Source: DASXAI01 sp963798445
GTDB taxonomy: Bacteria > Actinomycetota > Acidimicrobiia > Acidimicrobiales > Ilumatobacteraceae
Direction of reading: 5' to 3'
Assembly (NCBI GenBank): GCA_963798445.1
Contig: CAWCTH010000002.1
Span: forward strand, 806,001-870,000
DNA length: 64,000 nt
Within the stretch, counting starts at the first letter, position 1. Every line of letters begins with the position of its first letter. The notes under the pieces are model-generated. The model was given only the letters and a program-made list of their open reading frames with translations, was not told where the DNA came from and made no database searches. A program made the position numbers and the translations under genes. Below are positions 51,986-61,769 of the stretch, piece by piece.

Positions 51986-54900
51986 GTGGGATCGCATCAA
52001 CGGGTACTGGTCAGCAACCGCGGCGAGATCGCCATTCGCATCGCCAAGGCCGCCGCCGGGCTGGGCATGGAATCGGTGGGGGTCTACGCGCCGGTCGACG
52101 CGCTCTCGTTGCACACCCGCTTCACCACCGACGCGCGCCAGATCGGTGGCGCCGCCGATGCCGTCGCCGCCTACCTGGACATCGAGTCGCTCGTGAAAGT
52201 GGCCATCGCCACGGGCTGCGACTGCGTCCACCCCGGCTACGGCTTCCTCGCCGAGAGCGCCGAGTTCGCCGAGCGCTGCGCCGCCGAAGGGCTGGCCTTC
52301 ATCGGGCCGCCTCCCGCGGCGCTGGCCCTCTTCGGCGACAAGGTCCGCGCCCGGGCACTGGCCCGCTCACTAGGCATTCCCGTCGTGCCCGGCAGTGCGG
52401 AGGCCGCGGACACGGCCGCCGGTGCCGCCGCCGTGGCCCGTGAGGTGGGCTATCCCGTGATGCTGAAGGCCGCCGCGGGCGGAGGCGGTCGGGGGATGCG
52501 GGCCGTCGGGTCGCCGGAGGAGATGAACGAGGCCTTCGACCGGTGCCGCAGCGAGGCCGAAGCGTCCTTCGCCAACGGCGCCCTGTTCGTCGAGCGCCTC
52601 GTGGCGCGGCCCCGTCACATCGAGGTGCAGATCCTGGCCGACGCTGCCGGCACCGTCGTCCACCTCCACGACCGTGACTGCTCGGTGCAGCTCCGGAACC
52701 AGAAGGTGGTGGAGGTCGCGCCGGCCCCGGGCCTCGACGCCGGCCTGCGGCAACGCATCCTCGACGCCGCCGTCACCTTGGTGAGGGCGGCCGGCTACGT
52801 CAACGCCGGCACCGTCGAGTTCCTGGTGTCGCCCGAAGCGGGCGAGCACTTCTTCATCGAGTGCAACCCACGGATCCAGGTGGAGCACACGGTCACCGAG
52901 CAAGTCACGGGCGTGGACCTCGTGGAGGCGCAGTTCCGCATCGCCGCCGGCGAGTCGCTGGCGGCGATCGGGCTCGCCGACCAGGAGGCGGTGGGGACGC
53001 CACGCGGCTTCGCCGTCCAGGCGCGGGTCGTGGCCACCGGAGTGGGAACGCTCACGGCGTACAAGGAGCCCTCGGGGCCGGGGGTGCGCGTCGACGCGTG
53101 CGGCTACGTCGGCTACGCCCCGCCACCCCAGTTCGATCCTCTGCTGGCCAAAGTCATCGGCTCGGCCAACTCGGCGTCGGTGGCGGCGGCCGTCGACCGG
53201 ACGCGCCGGGCCCTGGAGGAGTTCCACCTCGCCGGCTTGCCGACCAACCTGGCGCTGTTGCGAGCCATCCTGGCGAACCCCGACGTGCGCGCCGGCGATG
53301 CCGCGGACCTCCCTGCTGGCCGAGACACCGGACCTGCTGAACCCACCACCCTCCGATGGCAGCGCGGCGCTGACGTTCCTGCACGAGCAGGCGGCCCCGG
53401 CCGGCAACGGCAAGGCAAGCTCGGCGGCGGCCGCGCGAGGGCCGTCGCTGGTGGTCGAGGATGGTCAGCAGGCCGTGCGCTGCCCGATGGACAGCGAGGT
53501 ACTCGAGCTGCGGGTCGGCGAGGGCGATGTAGTGGCCGCGGGCGACACCGTGCTGGTCCTGAACGCCATGAAGATGGAGACGCAAGTCGTGGCACCATGC
53601 GCTGGCGTGGTGGTGGCGGTGCAGCACCTGCAGCAGGGCGACACCGTGACGCGCGATCTGGTCGTGGCCGTGATCGAGCCGGCCGGCGGCGCCGCGACTG
53701 GCCCGGCGGCACCCGCCGTCGAGGACACCTGGGCGCCCCTGCTCGACGACGTCGCCGCCCTCCAGCATCTGGCCGCTACCCGGCTGGCGCCGGGCTCCGA
53801 CGAGCCGGGTGTCATCAGGCAGCGCAGCCGGGGCAAGCTCACCTGCCGGGAGCGCATCGCCCTGCTCCTCGACCACGGCTCGTTCCGCGAAGTCGGCAGC
53901 CTGACGGGCTTCGCCAGCTACGACGACGACGGCAACGTGGCCGACTTCACGCCGGCCAACCACGTGGGCGGCTGGGGCACGATCGAGGGTCGTACTGCCG
54001 TTGTGTGCGCCGACGACTTCACGTCTCGCGGAGGACATGCCGACGGCGCCATCGGCGCCAAGAGCTTCTACCTCGACCAGTTGTCGATGCAACTACAGGT
54101 CCCGTCAGTGCGCCTGCTCGATGGTTCGTCCGGCGGCGGCAGCGTGGCGGCGATGGTGCCGGAGCAGAAGAAAGACGGCGAGAGCAACGCCAAGGAGAGC
54201 TCCGGCGCCATCCGGGCGGGCCGGCCCCGGGTCGCCGGTGGCGGCGGCTCGTTCCTACCCGGGCACCTCGGGAGCACCGAGTACACCCGGCAGCTCTCCA
54301 CCGTGCCCGTCGTCAACGTGCTGCTCGGCAGCGTCGTCGGCATCGGGGCCGCCAAGGCGGTGCTGGGCCACTTCTCCGTGATGGTCCGTGACATCGCCCA
54401 GTTGTTCGTGGCCGGTCCACCGGTCGTGAGCCACGCGATGGGCTACGACATCACCAAAGAGGACCTCGGGGGCTGGCACATCCACTGCCGCAACGGCTCG
54501 GTCGACAACCTGGCCGAAACCGAGGAGGAAGCGGCGGCGATGACGAGGAGGTTCCTGTCCTACCTGCCGTCCAGCGTGTACGAGGCGCCGCCGGTCGTCG
54601 CACCGGACCCGAGCGACACCCCCGATCGTCGCGACGAGGAGCTGTTCACCCTCGTGCCACGAAGGCGCACGACCACCTTCGACGTGCGGCGAGCCATCGA
54701 GCTGCTGGCCGATCGCGGTTCGTTCTTCGAGATCGGCCCGCTGTGGGGCACCGACCAGGTGGCCGGGTTCGTGCGGATGAACGGTCACCCGATGGGCGTC
54801 ATCGCCTCCGACAGCCGCCACGTGAACGGCGGGGCCCTCACGGCCGACGGCTGCGACAAGCTCACCCGCCACCTCGACCTGTGCGACCTGTTCCACATCC

Positions 54901-55388
54901 CGGTGCTCAACCTGGTGGACAACCCGGGCTTCGCCGTCGGCCTGGAGCACGAGATCGCCGGCACCATCCGCAAGGGCGGTGAGTGGATGGTGGCCTTCGC
55001 TCAGGTCGAGGTGCCCATCTTCACGGTGCTCATGCGGCGCAGCTTCGGCGTCGCCGGCAACAACTTCGCCACGCCCATCCGCCAGCCGTCGGTGCGGGTG
55101 GCGTGGCCGGCGGCCGACGTGGGCGGCATCCCGCCCGAAGGGGGCATCGAGGCGGCCTACAAGCGGCAACTGGCCGAAGCCGAGGACCCCGTGGCGCTGC
55201 GGGCCGAGCTCAACGCCCGCATAGAAAGCGTGCGCGGCCCGATCGGCCCGCTCAACCGGTTCCAGATCGAGGAGCTCATCGACCCCCGCGACACCCGGCG
55301 CCTCATCTGCGAATGGGTACCGACGGCGTTCAAGGTGGCGAGCCAACCAGCGAAGCTGGTGCCTCGCGCCCTCCAGTTCCGCCCGTAG
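51986..55388 (+). CDS. Single-chain acyl-CoA carboxylase (BC-BCCP-CT), frameshift near 53310
   Basis: A biotin enzyme of about 1,130 residues that carries all three activities. Biotin carboxylase: RVLVSNRGEIAIRIAKAAAG, VMLKAAAGGGGRGMRAVG (ATP-grasp loop), FFIECNPRIQVEHTVTEQVT. Near 53310 one base shifts the frame. A short linker follows, then the biotinyl domain with VLNAMKMET (biotinylated Lys at 53571-53573). The carboxyltransferase has VRLLDGSSGGGSVAAMVPEQ, FHIPVLNLVDNPGFAVGLEH and FGVAGNNFATPIRQ. No separate BT domain of usual size is visible. The architecture resembles single-chain long-chain acyl-CoA carboxylases. AGGGGA precedes GTG 51986. Confidence 0.88.
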
Positions 55389-55404
55389 CCGGGGGCATCG
55401 CGTC

Positions 55405-56905
55405 GTGCGGGTCGACTACGCCTGCCTGGATGGTTCGCCCTTCCCGGTGACCTTCGCCGAACCCGACGACGTCGGGCTGGCGTGGACGATCGATCGAGAG
55501 CACACGCCAACGGCGATGACACCCCTGGCCGACGCCGTCGGCCGCGTCGGCAGCGGTGGGTCCGAGCAGGCCTACGCCGAGAGCGGCCTCACGCCACCGT
55601 CGATGCTGGCGCGCCAACGTCCCCGCGCCAACGGGTACAGCTACCACGTCGACGGCTGGCTCCCGGAGGCAGAGCGCGACGACTTCGAACAGGGCCTGCG
55701 CCGGCTCGCTGAACGCCACGGAGGCACGCTCGGCGTCTGGCTGAACCACAGCCTGCCCCGCGTGCGCGACGCCTGCTCGTGGCTCGGCGAGGCGCCACTG
55801 CACACGAGCTTTGCCGCGTTGACGCAGCAACGCGCCTACGCGTGGAGTCACACGGCCGTCGCCGGCGTGATCGCGCACGGAGATCTCCGGGCGGTGGCGG
55901 CTTCGTGCGAAGCGGTCTTCGGTGACCGAGCGACGTTCGTGGCCTACCGGCTCGCCCAGGGATCGCAGAACGAGACGATCTCCGCCGATGTGGCGTTGGG
56001 GCGGATCGCCCGCTTGGCGCCCGATTCACCCGAAGCCCACGCCGCGTCGGCGCGGTTTCTCGCGGCGTACGGATCTCGCGCGACGTCCTGGCCGATCGAC
56101 GCGCCGACGTTCATCGAGCGCCCCGATCTGCTCGAGCACCAGCTCCGGATGCTGCGCCGCTCGCAGCGCGACTTCGACACGGTGGAAGCCGACGCCGCCC
56201 ACCGCCGGCGCCAGCTGGTCGACGAGATCAGCGCCGCGACTCGACGGCGACGACGAACGAGCCCGGTTCGCGCGTCGCCTGGCCCGACTCACGTCGTTCG
56301 TGCCGGTCCGAGAGGCCCGCGCCCACTGGCAGCTCGTCGCCTCGGGCGCGCTGCGCCACGCCGTACGGGCGAAGGGACGCCGGTTCGTCGAGCAAGGCAT
56401 CCTCGACGCCACCGACGACGTCTTCTTTCTGACCGGCGAGGAGTACGACGACCCGGCAGGCGACCTCCGCGAGGCCGTTGCCTGCCGCCGCACCGACCAC
56501 GCCCGGTGGATGGCGGTGACGCCGCCGGTCGTCATCGGCGACACGACGCACGACACGGTGCCCGTGAGCGATGGTGTGGTGCGTGGCACCCCCGGCGCAC
56601 CAGGGGTCGTGAGCGGCACCGCGCGGGTCATCCTCGATCTCGTCGATGCCGAACGGTTCGAACTGGGCGACGTCCTCGTGACCACGATGACATCACCGCC
56701 CTGGACACCGCTGCTCGGCATCGCCGCGGCGGTCGTCACCGACGCCGGCGATCCGCTGAGCCACGTCGCCATCGCCGCACGCGAGTACGGGATCCCGTGC
56801 GTCGTCGGTGCGAACCACGCCACGCTGCTGATCCGAGACGGGGTCACGGTCACGGTGGATGGCGACGCCGGAACGGCGCACGTGCACGCCGAGCGGCACC
56901 CATAG
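55405..56905 (+). CDS. PEP-utilising enzyme, swivelling-domain protein (frameshift near 56240)
   Basis: A protein of about 500 residues. The C-terminal 90 residues are the phosphohistidine swivelling domain of PEP synthase/PPDK: VSGTARVILD, LVTTMTSPPWTPLLGIAAAV, then SHVAIAAREYGIPCVVG with the phosphorylatable His in LSHVAIAAREYG. Upstream (ANGYSYHVDGWLPEAERDDF; FVAYRLAQGSQNETISADVA) is a helical region seen in some actinobacterial PEP-domain proteins. No ATP-grasp domain is present. The frame slips once near 56240 (about the ARRLARLTSFVPVREARAHW segment). It starts 16 bases after the carboxylase stop, so they are co-transcribed. Role unknown. Confidence 0.75.
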
Positions 56906-57733
56906 TCAGGACGGCGCGGCGTCGATCTTGGCGAACACGTCTCGCGCCGCGCGCAGGCCGCCGACGGCGCGCGGGAAGCCGCCGTAGACGCACATCTGGA
57001 CCATGATCTCGGTCACTTCCTCGCGCGACAGCCCGTGGTTGAGCGCGGCCGGGATGTGGAAGGCCAGCTCTCGGTCCTTGCTCAACCAGGTGAGGATGGC
57101 CACGACGACCAGGCTGCGATCACGGCGAGAGAGCTGCGGCCGCGACCAGAGCTCGCCGAAGGCCCAGTCGAAGACCAGCAACCCGACGTCGCCGAGACCG
57201 TCCATGATCCCGGCCAGCGCTTCGTCCGGGTCGGTCGCCGCCCGCCCGCCGGTCAGCGTCCGCAGGACGTCGGTGGCGTCGGCGCGCCGCTCGTCGTCGC
57301 CCTTGGATTCCGCGGGGTTGCGAGGAGGCTGGCGGTCGATGCCGTCGATGGCGCAGAACACCCGGTCGACGACGCGGGACGCCGCCATGGCCATGGGGTA
57401 GCCGGCGTAGCCGGCGACCTGCAACACGACCTCGTCGATCTCTTCGCGCGTGAGACCGTGGTTCAGGCCGATCTCGACGTGGGCCGCCAGCTCCTCCACG
57501 CTGCCCATCGAGGCCAGCACGGAGATCACCACCAGGCTGCGGTCGCGGGGTGCCAGCTGCGGCCGCGACCACAGGTCGCCCATCACGTAGTCGACGGCGT
57601 AGCTGCCGAGGGCCCCGTGGCGGCGGTACATGGCGCGCACCGCCCGCTCGGTGTCCACCTGGCCACCTTGCATCCGCAGGAGCACTTCCTCGGCGACGCG
57701 GTGACGCTCCTCGTAGGTCCGGCTCGTGGTCAT
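56906..57733 (-). CDS. Carboxymuconolactone decarboxylase family protein, two domains
   Basis: A 275-residue protein with two CMD (AhpD-like) domains. First: MGDLWSRPQLAPRDRSLVVI, AHVEIGLNHGLTREEIDEVV and AGYAGYPMAMAASRV. Second: FGELWSRPQLSRRDRSLVVV, FHIPAALNHGLSREEVTEIM and CVYGGFPRAVGGLRAA. The CxxC of peroxidase-type AhpD is missing in both, so gamma-carboxymuconolactone-type chemistry or a non-redox role is more likely. Convergent with the PEP enzyme with no gap. Confidence 0.9.
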   Translation of the reverse strand: MTTSRTYEERHRVAEEVLLRMQGGQVDTERAVRAMYRRHGALGSYAVDYVMGDLWSRPQLAPRDRSLVVISVLASMGSVEELAAHVEIGLNHGLTREEIDEVVLQVAGYAGYPMAMAASRVVDRVFCAIDGIDRQPPRNPAESKGDDERRADATDVLRTLTGGRAATDPDEALAGIMDGLGDVGLLVFDWAFGELWSRPQLSRRDRSLVVVAILTWLSKDRELAFHIPAALNHGLSREEVTEIMVQMCVYGGFPRAVGGLRAARDVFAKIDAAPS

Positions 57734-57838
57734 GGCGGTACTCCTAGCATCCCCGGCCGGCGGTCACCCACCTGGCCGGCCGATCCCGGCATGGTCCAGG
57801 AGGCGCTGAGCGGCGGCACCTCCAGGCGACGATCGACC

Positions 57839-58501
57839 TCACCGAGGAGCGGGGCTGCCCGCAGTGCGCCAGGGTCGACGAGCCGGCCTTGATCTGGACG
57901 GTGCCCTGACCGCGATGCGGCCCGTGATGATGGCGATGGCGGACGCGGCGAGCCAGACATCGCCGGCGGTGAGCCCGAGCCGTTGGAACAACCCGCTCGG
58001 CAACGCGGTCGTGGTGAGGATCAGCGAGATCCCGGACACCGCGCCGGCCGCCACACCGAGCCGCGCCAACGCCCGATGGCCCGATTCGGAATGGCGGCCG
58101 GCCAGGCAGCGCGCCGCCAGGAGTGGCGTGGCCGCCAGCGTGACGTAGCCGATCCCGGCGAAGACGCCGTGCCACCGGTCGACGGTGGCCGAATGGTCGA
58201 GCGGCGTTGCCGCCACAGCCAGCGTGGCCACTCCGGTGGCCGCCGCTGTCAGCCACGCTGCCCCGCCGACGGTGTGGCGCAGCGCCGTGGCGTAGATCGG
58301 CAGGGCGAGGCCGAAGCCGATGAATCCGGCGGTCATCAACGGACGGGTGTCGGCACCGATGGCGGCCAACCGGCTGATCGCGTCGTCGATCGACGAGTAC
58401 TCGCCACTGGTGGCAGCGGCGCTGAGGGCCCACGCGCCGATGAACAGGGCGGGGCCGATGACCCCAGCGAGTGCCGCGGTGCGAACGTGCGCCGGTTCTA
58501 T
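57839..58501 (-). CDS. DUF998 membrane protein, start codon unclear
   Basis: A protein of about 220 residues with around six to eight membrane helices: AALAGVIGPALFIGAWALSA, LMTAGFIGFGLALPIYATAL, then GVFAGIGYVTLAATPLLAAR and VAAGAVSGISLILTTTALPS. The pattern fits DUF998. No ATG, GTG or TTG is found in frame near the N-terminus; the coding frame meets ATA at 58501, just where the upstream gene stops. An indel in the start region or a non-standard start is possible. Between this gene and the CMD gene (57734-57838) I see nothing. Confidence 0.7.
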   Translation of the reverse strand: MEPAHVRTAALAGVIGPALFIGAWALSAAATSGEYSSIDDAISRLAAIGADTRPLMTAGFIGFGLALPIYATALRHTVGGAAWLTAAATGVATLAVAATPLDHSATVDRWHGVFAGIGYVTLAATPLLAARCLAGRHSESGHRALARLGVAAGAVSGISLILTTTALPSGLFQRLGLTAGDVWLAASAIAIITGRIAVRAPSRSRPARRPWRTAGSPAPR

Positions 58502-58821
58502 GGCTCCATCACGATCCAGCCGCGACGCTGCAACTCGGAAGCGAGCTGCGTCGCCGGCATCTCCCGCAACGCTCGTTCGGCCGCGGTCAGGCGCTCGGTC
58601 GTGGTTGGCGCGGGGCCGCCGTCGGGCTCGGCCTGCTGCAGCTGCTCGATGAACGCGGCGGCCTCGCCGCGCGTGAACTTCCCGCCGGCCTGGCGCTGGG
58701 TGAAGCCCATGGGGCCGCGCGCGTCGCGGAAATCGCTGTGCCCGGCGTCTTGCAGCAGGGTCAGGAGCTCCGCCACCTGCTTGGCCGTCGCCGGCGGACC
58801 TGACTGTTGTCCGAAGGCCAT
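58498..58821 (-). CDS. Small protein of unknown function
   Basis: A 107-residue protein I do not recognise. Residues 1-65 contain ATAKQVAELLTLLQDAGHSD, then FRDARGPMGFTQRQAGGKFT and RGEAAAFIEQLQ, which look like a compact helical domain with a conserved charged loop. The rest is Ala/Glu-rich and ends RGWIVMEP. ATG 58821 is where the domain-like sequence starts. Directly upstream of the DUF998 gene. The 153 bases to the divergent deacylase hold no other feature. Confidence 0.6.
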   Translation of the reverse strand: MAFGQQSGPPATAKQVAELLTLLQDAGHSDFRDARGPMGFTQRQAGGKFTRGEAAAFIEQLQQAEPDGGPAPTTTERLTAAERALREMPATQLASELQRRGWIVMEP

Positions 58822-58974
58822 CGCTGCAGTCTCGCCGATGCGCCCCCCAAACCCCCGCCTTTCGACGAACCGACGCGCGATGTCCGTCGCATACGAGGAC
58901 AAAGTGAATCAGTTCGGCCCAATCGGGGGGCGGCTGGGAGCGTCGGTAGGCTGGCCGCCGAGCGAGGGGGTCTC

Positions 58975-60675
58975 GTGGCCACATACGACATCGTCATCAA
59001 AGACGGCCTGGTCATCGACGGCAGCCGCAACCCGCGGGTGCGCGCCGACGTCGCCATCCTCGGCGGTCAGGTCGCCGAGATGGGCCGGATCCGCGCCTCG
59101 GAGGGCGCCCGGGTGCTCGACGCGTCGGGCCTGCACGTTGCGCCGGGCTTCGTCGATCTCCACACCCACTACGACGCCCAGGTCTTCTGGGATCCGTACT
59201 GCACGTTGTCGGGCTGGCACGGCGTCACGTCGGTGGCCATCGGCAACTGTGGCTTCGGCTTCGCGCCCGTGGCCCCCGGCGAGCGCGACGACGCCATGCG
59301 GTCCATGACCCGCGTGGAGGCGGTGCCCTACGACGCCATGCGCACCGGCATGCCGTGGGACTGGGAGACGTTCCCCGAGTTCCTCGACTCCATCGGCCGC
59401 ACGCCGAAGTCGGTCAACATCCTGCCGTACGTACCGGTTGGTCCGTTGCTGGTGTCGGTGCTGGGCCGGGAGGCGGCGAAGGCGGGCGTGCGGCCGACCG
59501 AGGACCAGCACCGCGAGATCGGCCGGCTCCTGCACGAAGCCATGGACGCCGGCGGGTGCGGATGGTCGGCGCAGCGTCTGCCGCCGTCAGGGCCGGCCGC
59601 CGTGCAACGCGACTGGGACGGCAGCGCCATGCCCACCGATGTCATGCACGACGAGACGTGCCGGGTGCTGGCCGCCGTGCTGGCCGAGCGCAACCAGGGC
59701 GTCGTGCAGATGACCCTCACGACCGACAGCCCGCAGCGGGACATGGCCCACCTCGAGGAGCTGGCCACCATCTCCGGGCGACCGCTGCTGCACAACGTCG
59801 TCCAGGCCTTCGAGGACCGCCCGTACATCCATCGCAAGCAGCTGGCGTGGCTGCAGCGCTGCCGGGAGCGGGGCATCCCCGTCTACGGCCAAGGCGTCAC
59901 CACCGACGCCGGCTTCACCTTCACGTTCGAGGACTGGAACCTCTACGACGATGCCGAGGCCTGGTGCGAGGCCACCACCGGCTCGCGCGAGGAGCGGCTG
60001 CGCAAGCTGGCCGACCCGGCCCGCCGTCAGGCCCTCAAGGACAACCTGCCCAAGGTGGCCAGCGCCGCGCTCGACACGGTCACCGTGCTCACCCCGAAGT
60101 CGCCCGCGACCGAGCCGTACCGCCAGATGTCGGTGGGACAGGCGGCCGAGGCCATGGGCAAGCACTTCGTCGACGCCATGCTCGACATCGCCGTGGCCGA
60201 CCGCTTGGAGACGGTCTTCTACGCCGCGTCCACCGCCGGCTCGTCGGATCTGACCGCCGAGATCGTCGCCGACCCGTACGTGTTGCTGGGCGTGTCCGAC
60301 GGCGGTGCCCACACCAAGTTCTTCACCGCCGGTCGCTACCCCACCGAGACCCTCGCCGAGTACGTCCGCGAGCGCGAGCTGCTGTCGCTGGAGGATGCCC
60401 ACTGGCGGCTGTCGGCGCTACCGGCGTCGCTGGCCGGCTTCCGCGACCGCGGCACCATCCGGGTGGGCGGACCGGCCGACATCATCGTGTATGACTTCGA
60501 GCACCTCGGTGCCCGACCCAGTGAGGTGGTGCACGATCTTCCCGGCGGCGAGTGGCGTCGCATCCAGCGCGCCGATGGCTACCGCTGGGTCCTCGTCAAC
60601 GGCGAGGTCACCATCGACGACGACACCGAGACGGCCACGCACTCCGGTCACCTGCTACGCCACGGCCAGGGCTGA
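58975..60675 (+). CDS. N-acyl-D-amino-acid deacylase / amidohydrolase family 3 protein
   Basis: A 566-residue metal-dependent hydrolase. The N-terminal composite domain starts YDIVIKDGLVIDGSRNPRV; the metal site HxH is FVDLHTHYDAQVFWDP. A GNCGFGFAPVAPGERDD block follows the second strand. LGVSDGGAHTKFFTAGRYPT holds the late Asp, and the C-terminal GTIRVGGPADIIVYDFEHLG closes the composite domain. GTG 58975 follows GAGGGGG. Relatives deacylate N-acyl-D-amino acids, but substrate breadth is wide. Confidence 0.9.
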   Translation: MATYDIVIKDGLVIDGSRNPRVRADVAILGGQVAEMGRIRASEGARVLDASGLHVAPGFVDLHTHYDAQVFWDPYCTLSGWHGVTSVAIGNCGFGFAPVAPGERDDAMRSMTRVEAVPYDAMRTGMPWDWETFPEFLDSIGRTPKSVNILPYVPVGPLLVSVLGREAAKAGVRPTEDQHREIGRLLHEAMDAGGCGWSAQRLPPSGPAAVQRDWDGSAMPTDVMHDETCRVLAAVLAERNQGVVQMTLTTDSPQRDMAHLEELATISGRPLLHNVVQAFEDRPYIHRKQLAWLQRCRERGIPVYGQGVTTDAGFTFTFEDWNLYDDAEAWCEATTGSREERLRKLADPARRQALKDNLPKVASAALDTVTVLTPKSPATEPYRQMSVGQAAEAMGKHFVDAMLDIAVADRLETVFYAASTAGSSDLTAEIVADPYVLLGVSDGGAHTKFFTAGRYPTETLAEYVRERELLSLEDAHWRLSALPASLAGFRDRGTIRVGGPADIIVYDFEHLGARPSEVVHDLPGGEWRRIQRADGYRWVLVNGEVTIDDDTETATHSGHLLRHGQG

Positions 60676-61096
60676 CGCTCAGGTCGCCGCGCATCCGGTT
60701 GTTCCGCGCCGCGTGCTCGACCTCGGCCAGGCCCAGCGCCTCGAGCACCGGCGGCACGTAGTTGGCGAAGCGGCCCCGGAGGCCCTTCTTGAGGCCGTAC
60801 CACCCGCCGACGGGGTTGTCGGCGGCGCGGCCCCATGCCTCGACGGTGCCCGCCTTGGCCTCCTTCTGCTCGTCGGCGTTGCCGAGCGGCATCCAGTCAC
60901 CGCGCACCTTCAGCATCGTGTGGAGGTCGTCGATGCAACGCAGGTGGTATCGCAGCTGCGTCGAGCCGACCTGCACCACCAACGCCGGCGGGTCCGAGGC
61001 TTCGTCGCACCAGGCCTCGAACTCGGAACCACCCGGCGGGGTCGTCAGCACCCAGGGGTCGGTCTGCGTTCCCGAGCCATCGACATCTTCGGCCAC
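60608..61096 (-). CDS. Conserved hypothetical protein
   Basis: A protein of about 137-162 residues that looks like a conserved but unnamed bacterial family: TQTDPWVLTTPPGGSEFEAW, DEASDPPALVVQVGSTQLRY, IDDLHTMLKVRGDWMPLG, then GTVEAWGRAADNPVGGWYGL and RFANYVPPVLEALGLAEVEH. Similarity seems to end at RNNRMR, where a TGA occurs one frame over (near 60682). The last 25 residues may therefore be a frameshift product that overlaps the deacylase end. GTG 61096 is the likely start. Confidence 0.7.
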   Translation of the reverse strand: MAEDVDGSGTQTDPWVLTTPPGGSEFEAWCDEASDPPALVVQVGSTQLRYHLRCIDDLHTMLKVRGDWMPLGNADEQKEAKAGTVEAWGRAADNPVGGWYGLKKGLRGRFANYVPPVLEALGLAEVEHAARNNRMRGDLSVSPGRGVAGDRSAWPSRCRRRW

Positions 61097-61181
61097 GGCG
61101 GTGCTCCTTGTTCGGCGGTGCACCGATCATGACCCATCATTCATGACATCTTCTGTCTTGATCTCGACGTAAGGTCCCATC

Positions 61182-61748
61182 GTGCGCGCCGGCCGGCTGA
61201 TCCTGCTGTTGCAGCTGCTCCACGACGGCGGCCGCTTGACGGCGCGCCAGCTCGCCGACCGGCTCGAGGTATCGGAGCGGACCGTGCTGCGCGATGTCGA
61301 GGCCCTCAGCGGCGCCGGCGTCCCGGTGTACGCCACGCGCGGTCCGCGCGGCGGATTCGCGCTGCTCCCTCGTAGAGATCGGTTCCCGACCGCGCTGGCG
61401 GCCTACGCAGCCCCGACACGGACGCGCCGTGCCCGGCTACGAGTGTCCCCCCACGGCCGGCGCCTCATCGTGTTGCTCGGCCGCCCGGCCAACATGCGGA
61501 TCCGGCGCAGCGAGCCCGTGCCTGGTCGCGAGGACTGGGTCGAGGCATCGGTGCGGATCGAGTCGGTGGAGTCGGCCGTGGCCGAGCTCCTCGCCCTCGG
61601 GCCGGAGGTGGAGATCTTGGCGCCGGCGACCCTGCGGCAGCTGCTGGCGGCCGCCGGTGCGCGCATCGCCGCGCTCAACGGGCCTACGGGCGCGGGCGGC
61701 TCGGTTGGCGGCGACCGCCCCGGGAGGGGCAACATCGCCAGAGCCTGA
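61182..61748 (+). CDS. Helix-turn-helix regulator, YafY/WYL-like (short)
   Basis: A 188-residue protein. N-terminal HTH_11 domain: RLILLLQLLHDGGRLTARQL, ADRLEVSERTVLRDVEALSG, then the wing VPVYATRGPRGGFALL. The C-terminal half has a WYL-type tail (DWVEASVRIESVESAVAELL; PEVEILAPATLRQLLAAAGA), while the middle of a normal WYL protein (about 300 residues) is shortened. GTG 61182 is 85 bases from the divergent hypothetical gene. Two TCATGA elements in the gap (61128 and 61140 area) could be binding sites. Confidence 0.8.
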   Translation: MRAGRLILLLQLLHDGGRLTARQLADRLEVSERTVLRDVEALSGAGVPVYATRGPRGGFALLPRRDRFPTALAAYAAPTRTRRARLRVSPHGRRLIVLLGRPANMRIRRSEPVPGREDWVEASVRIESVESAVAELLALGPEVEILAPATLRQLLAAAGARIAALNGPTGAGGSVGGDRPGRGNIARA

Positions 61749-61769
61749 TTAGCGAACTGGAGCATCATC

